Shown one piece after another: positions 55,630-64,000 of a stretch of DNA of 64,000 bases. The stretch comes from Steinernema hermaphroditum. Lineage: Eukaryota > Nematoda > Chromadorea > Rhabditida > Steinernematidae. The notes under the pieces are model-generated. The model worked only from the letters and a program-made list of their open reading frames with translations, did not search any database and was not told the DNA's origin. Made by a program: the position numbers and the translations under genes. The stretch spans positions 5,232,769 through 5,296,768 of the forward strand of contig CM059624.1 in NCBI GenBank assembly GCA_030435675.1, in the 5' to 3' direction. Numbering within the stretch: the stretch's first letter is position 1; each line of letters opens with the position of its first letter.

Positions 55630-57525
55630 TTATTGAGTGTTGTACGTAGGCTGAGATGGGACATTTCGAGCGGAGTGGATCGGCGTCGGCACGATGATGC
55701 CGCTGAGGATTCCGTTGGAGGGCGCCTGGGGAGGCGTCGTCGGAGCGGGCGGCGCAGGGGCTTGAGTGGCGGGAGGCGGGGGAACGTACTGAACTGGAGG
55801 CCGGACAGGCACTGGGGCCGGGGCTGGAGCAGGAGTGGAAGTGGTCGTCCCGGGAGCCTCGGTCTTGGCCGTGCTGATGTACCCACCGTAGTACTCTTCA
55901 TTGGCCCACTTCAGGGGATAGAGCGGACAGTCCTCCGCCTTGATACACTTTCCATCGTGCGCCCTAACGAATCCGTTCGCTTTGACGCACTCGCATCGGG
56001 CTTCTATGCACCCCGGGAAGCATGTTCTCTGAAATAGAGGAGACCGTTTCGCTGTAAACCAATTAGCCGTCTCTCGAAGGTCACTGTTGCAGTTCCAAGA
56101 AAACCAGTTCAGCGTGCCGCTTGCAGTTTGGGTATCGAAAGTTCGAAACGTCTCTGTGGTTTGTTATCGATCGAACTTCAAAACAAAAGATGGAAAATTT
56201 CTTTGAATTAAAGGCAGCCAGTTGACAGGACTTTCATATGGAAGGTATGGCTAATGTGAACATAGGATTTCTTTAAGTGTTTATGACGTGCTTGATTTAG
56301 GAAAAGCCCTCATTCACTGGAACTCCATTGCAGATCTAAGGGCCAGGATTACACACTTATTTGAAGTGTAGAGACCGAGTTGCCCTACTAAGATTGCTTG
56401 AGCCAGTGATGCCCGAAATCCACATGAGTCCGAACTTGTTTTCGGCATCTCTGGCTTGAACACAACTAGATAACTTGCGTTGTCTTAATCAAGGCATTTA
56501 AATTGGGAGCTCTATACGTATGAAAAGAATTGTTGTGTAATAACATGATGATAATGATCAATATTACTGAAATTTAGTTGAATATTAGATTGAACTACTA
56601 CTCAATTTCTTAGAAAATAACAAACCTAATGGGAATGGACCTACATATATTCTCTTTTTGTGCGCAGTGCACAAAAACGGTTTACACTAACCACCTTAGT
56701 TGTGACGACTAATTGGTTTGGCAGTTCCGCTACGAGCACAGAATTGAAACACTTACGTATAACCTCTCAGATCAGATCAATGACCCGGAAGTATCGTCAG
56801 ATATTATCTGTGCAGCCTTTCGGTTACACGTTCAGTACTGATAGATTTGCCATTTATGTGAGATCAAAAAAGGGAAGAACTCTCACAGTGATAGAAGAAA
56901 TTAGCTTATTAGGGCAGCCTGGATAGCGACGTATTTGTTTTGGATCATTGTATCTTGGTACAATTTATGGAATGACCAAAAATTAATACGGTTCAGTTAT
57001 AGATTTAAGCACAATTATTGCGAAAAAGATTGAATTTTGAATATTCGCTTTTTGGTATTAGGGATTGTAGGAGACCTTCTAGGGTGAAACTGTCTGAGGG
57101 CACAAAATTTGTTTCACTGGACGATCATTGAGAAGAGCAATACATAGATAGTCTTCAGAGTTCTCATTTTAGAAGGGCGATTGGTTATATTTACTCCTAG
57201 TTAGCTCTAAGAACGGCATTACTTCAACGACATTTCTGACCTCAAGTAGGGATTTTATATGCATATGTATAGAATTCGGTTCGTTTACATCCTCCAGATC
57301 TTTAACAGTATTTCAACTCCTCCATAAAGAACTCACTGGATGTGGATTGACACAAGTGCCCTCGCACTGTCCACAGAGCACGTAGATCTCGTTGTCCTGG
57401 CAGTCGGTTCCGCTGGCGTTGACTGCCACTAAGCAGAGTGCGGAACACAAAAAGATCTGAAAACGCACTCTTCGGGGGGCGCATCCGCCGAAACGTACCG
57501 AAAAACGGAGTCGGAGGGCAGCCAT
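55630..57525 (-). CDS. Secreted TIL-domain (trypsin inhibitor-like, ten-Cys) protein with Pro-rich tail
   Basis: Exon 1 (57525-57499) encodes MAALRLRFS. A 40-odd-bp intron ends TTTTCAG, then IFLCSALCLVAVNASG completes the signal peptide. The TIL domain is split by a 1.3-kb intron: TDCQDNEIYVLCGQCEGTC plus VNPHP, joined in frame to RTCFPGCIEARCECVKANGF, VRAHDGKCIKAEDC. Ten Cys are present in the TIL spacing (C-x-NE-x-Y..C..C..C..C...C...C.C...C..C). A Pro/Ala/Thr tail follows (APAPAPVPVRPP, PPPPATQAPAPPAPTTPPQ) and ends QPTYNTQ-TAA at 55630. Family role: inhibition of serine proteases or metalloproteases outside the cell. Target unknown. Confidence 0.85.
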
Positions 57526-58034
57526 CGGTCGGAGAGTCGACTGGAGGCGCCTCGCGCGGTTCGATCTCTTAAGTTGCGCCATCCGCCGGCGGCTTTGCGT
57601 TTTGTCGTCTCGCGATGCCAACGCGTAAACCGGTTTCCGGGACAAAGACGTCGCACGAAAAAACGGACGGAAACTTTCGGACAACCTTGAGATCGACGAG
57701 GCCTTAATTGGAACCTGATGAGTTGAGGCTGATGCGGAGGCGCGTGGCGAAGAAGAGGCGCTTGGACTGAAGAAATTAGCATAAAAAGAGGAGGGAACCG
57801 GTTAGAGGCGAATGTTGAGTAAGCGGTTTGCTGGTTAGCAACATTTCGAGTGAAGAAGCTGCAAGTCATTGCGGAAAGATGACAGAAAAATGGCACAGGA
57901 ATCCTTCAAATGGAACTCTGTTTACAGACAAAAACAAACGTGAAAACGTTAAACATATGAACAAGGTGAGTGCATGTACCTGTGTTATGCCTGCACGGTG
58001 ATCTGCGAGGTAAATTCGCCATATCGACTTCCGA
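57526..58034. other. Upstream flank of the TIL gene
   Basis: GC-rich near the gene, then AT-rich. No supported gene. Confidence 0.4.
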
Positions 58035-58406
58035 GTAGAGTTGTCATCGGGTCGAACCCGAAAATCCGCATTTTTTTGCAGTACGGACCAATTTTGAACT
58101 GCGATCGAGAAACTTCCAAGTGCGCTGGCTTCGCCCCAACGTCGCGACCCAGCACAATCAAAAAAATTTGACCGCGCATCAAAACAAGGTCCAATTAGGG
58201 GTGAAACCCGAAAAACCCGAACCCGAAAATCTGAACCCGAAAATTTTTGAATGGACTTTTTCGTTGTTCGGCCAAGTTTTTTGATTGTGCTCGGTCGCCA
58301 CGTTGGGGCGAAGCCAGCGCACTTGGAAGTTTCTCGATCGCAGTTCAAAATTGGTCCGTACTGCAAAAAATGCGGATTTTCGCATTCGACCCGATGACAA
58401 CTCTAC
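58035..58406. mobile_element. Second foldback element, ~134-bp arms
   Basis: Left arm about 58035-58168 and right arm about 58273-58406 are reverse complements with a few mismatches and indels (for example GTCGCGACCCAG versus GTGGCGACCGAG). The 104-bp loop carries repeats of an ACCCGAA(A) word. Unrelated in sequence to the element at 31144-31656. No transposase or clear target-site duplication. Confidence 0.75.
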
Positions 58407-59194
58407 TTCCGACCCACCGTAGTTGTGGCCAGAGGAGCATAAAAACTAAGCACTTACTGTTCACTTTAACGCGGGCAATCTCCTAAATGGGATATTATTG
58501 ATCTGGGGGAAATTCCGGGTTTTGAGTCAAAAAATGTTTTCGGTCCAATATTTATCCTATTCTGACTGATTCCCTCTGATGTCGCCATTCGTAGACGAGC
58601 ACAGCTGATGCCAAGATAGAACTAACAGAGAGATTGATGAACAGCCAATAGGAATCTATCAACTCACAGAGGAGAGCTATTGTGGAAGTCAACTTGGAGA
58701 ACTACGGTCTAGAGTAGCCGTCCTTTTTGTGGATCCAAAGGTCTTTTTTTCACATTTAGAATCAGAAACGGAATCTCTATTTCCATAACATAAAGATTAG
58801 CGATAATAGCTATGAGATAGCTACCCGCTGCATGTCTATTAATTCAGTGCGTTACTCGTTGATCTCTTTTTGATGTTTCCACGCCAACGTCACTTCTATG
58901 CGGACGTGAAGGCACCAAAAGAAACGGCGATCGTGTCGAAAACCGTTTCAACCGTTTCTGTGTGACATAAAAACTTTGTACCCGTATTCGTGCAACGAAT
59001 TCGTAGATCTTATCGAATGTGCTCGTAATGGTGCTTCGTTGGAACTTTTTAAGTACCCTTATCTTGCCGATTCGATCGAAGTCGCGATGGCGAGATGTAT
59101 GGGGAGAGGAAGTCGCTTATTTGGGTTAGGAGCAGAGAAATGTTCTTTTTGGTCAACTTGTCCTTGATAGGTTCCTTTTTCCACTTTACAGGAG
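58407..59194. other. Intergenic
   Basis: No supported gene. A CCACTTTACAG acceptor at 59181-59191 precedes the next ATG. Confidence 0.4.
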
Positions 59195-59686
59195 ATGCCA
59201 ATCGGGCGGATTGGACCAAATCCAATCGAGTCAAACCGATTGGGAGCAGAAGTCTTCATGACCACTGGAGAGATCCAGTGGAGGAGCTTCCTCCTTGCCT
59301 CCTTCCTCCTCTTGTTGCTCATCGTAGAGGCCGAAAGGGGCCGTCTGGAGGGGATGTCGGAGAAAATGTAGAGAATGCGGCCTTCGGAGTCATATATGGA
59401 GGGGCAGGAGTTCCAGGAGGAGGAGGGTCTGCCAGGGTTAAGAAACGACTCCCGGAGCAGCACCGGTCTTCGAGGTCGAAGAGCTGCTCTAGGAGGAGCA
59501 GCGGAGGAAGATGCTGCCATAGTAGCGGCACACAGAGCTCCGGAGGAATTCTTCGAAGGGTGTAAAAAATACTCCTGGAGCAACGGTGGGCCTCCGGAGC
59601 CAACGAAAGGGCTTCTAGACATCGATGCTCGTATCCTCCTGGAGAATGGACGATCTTCCGAGTCGCCAAAGAAGCTTCGCAATTGA
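59195..59686 (+). CDS. Putative secreted protein, unknown
   Basis: Exon 1 59195-59323 contains a second Met (59258) that begins a signal-like stretch MTTGEIQWRSFLLASFLLLL. In the genome an in-frame TAG follows. A 48-bp intron (59324-59371, GTAGAG...ATGTAG) removes it and keeps frame. The rest reads MRPSESYMEGQEFQEEEGLP, EFFEGCKKYSWSNGG, then LLDIDARILLENGRSSE and TGA at 59686. The region is low-complexity (GGAG, GAAGCTCC words) on both strands, so coding status is uncertain. Confidence 0.4.
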
Positions 59687-60068
59687 GGAAAGCCACACAA
59701 GCAGAGATCTACACAGTTTCTCTAAGAGAATCAGTGGTCTTCATGGCCGCAGAGAACTGCGGAGGCTAAGTGAGCGTTCTTCGGAGCTGCGGAGAAGCTC
59801 CTCGAGTGCGTGGAGAGGAAGCCGCGCTGGAGAGATGCAGTGGAGGAGTTCTCTCCAGAGACAAGGGTAAACCGCGTAAAGATCTTCCTAGCTGCGAAAG
59901 ATCCAAGAGCATTAGATATCTCGGAACAACGTGAGCAAAGGCACCAGCAAGAGCTCCTCGATCCCTGAACGGCGAAATTTATCTGAAACGCCAACACTTT
60001 ACAAGATAACCACAACAACAACACAATGTTATTGAATAGGAAGAAATTATTAAATAGAACCGTCGCTT
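59687..60068. other. Convergent 3' flank
   Basis: About 380 bp between two converging genes. GGAG/CTCC-rich to about 59870, then AT-rich. No gene seen. Confidence 0.4.

Positions 60069-64000
<3,932 letters not shown>

Noticed and set aside
57866..58486. Several ORFs around 58 kb, including a 166-codon frame
   Set aside because: All pass through the second foldback element and its ACCCGAA repeats.

Overview
This window is nuclear DNA from a nematode. The evidence is a cuticle collagen pair with BLI-4-type processing sites, a class-T (Srt) chemoreceptor, many spliced genes with introns of about 42-50 bp, 3' splice sites of the TTTCAG type placed just before start codons (as expected for spliced-leader trans-splicing), and lineage-specific single-exon families. 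Codon use and the family mix would suit a clade IV worm such as Steinernema, but that is an inference; the genus cannot be proved from the sequence.

Layout. 0.1-3.1 kb: SDA1 (ribosome biogenesis, minus). 3.7-5.6 kb: Srt GPCR (minus). 8.0-10.0 kb: UDP-glucuronosyltransferase (minus). 11.7-12.5 kb and 21.6-22.5 kb: nematode-specific unknown proteins (plus). 12.8-14.9 kb: four-TM protein (minus). 15.9-18.8 kb: mitochondrial acetyl-CoA hydrolase/CoA-transferase (minus). 19.5-19.9 kb: small secreted protein. 22.7-26.1 kb: two near-identical cuticle collagens facing each other inside a 1.3-kb-armed inverted repeat, with the 3' stump of a third collagen between them. 26.4-27.8 kb: ALG2 mannosyltransferase (minus). 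28.8-30.7 kb: VPS33 (plus). 31.1-31.7 kb: a 195-bp-arm foldback element. 32.0-34.1 kb: receptor-like single-pass membrane protein (plus). 34.6-35.5 kb: single-exon pseudokinase. 35.9-36.4 kb: Ly6-like surface protein.

38.4-46.1 kb: two DNase II genes (minus) with a small secreted-peptide gene between them; one DNase II intron holds a mariner-type MITE. 46.3-53.4 kb: a cluster of six small single-pass membrane proteins. They share one plan: a very short first exon, a phase-0 intron, a short usually N-glycosylatable stretch, one TM and a short basic tail. One member instead has a long tail ending in a PDZ-binding motif. Intergenic gaps of about 100 bp between three of them, and 184 bp to the DNase II gene, look like an operon. 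I regard this cluster as the best candidate for an undescribed system. 53.65 kb: a 64-nt, 28-bp hairpin whose arm differences are all G-U compatible on the plus strand. 55.6-57.5 kb: ten-cysteine TIL-type inhibitor. 58.0-58.4 kb: second foldback element. 60.1-64.0 kb: 3' two-thirds of a Mi-2/CHD3-CHD4 chromatin remodeller (minus), cut by the window edge.

The gene set mixes conserved housekeeping genes (SDA1, ALG2, VPS33, Mi-2, CoA hydrolase) with fast-evolving surface, secreted and receptor genes. Gene models here come from reading splice signals and frame continuity by eye; no homology search was run.
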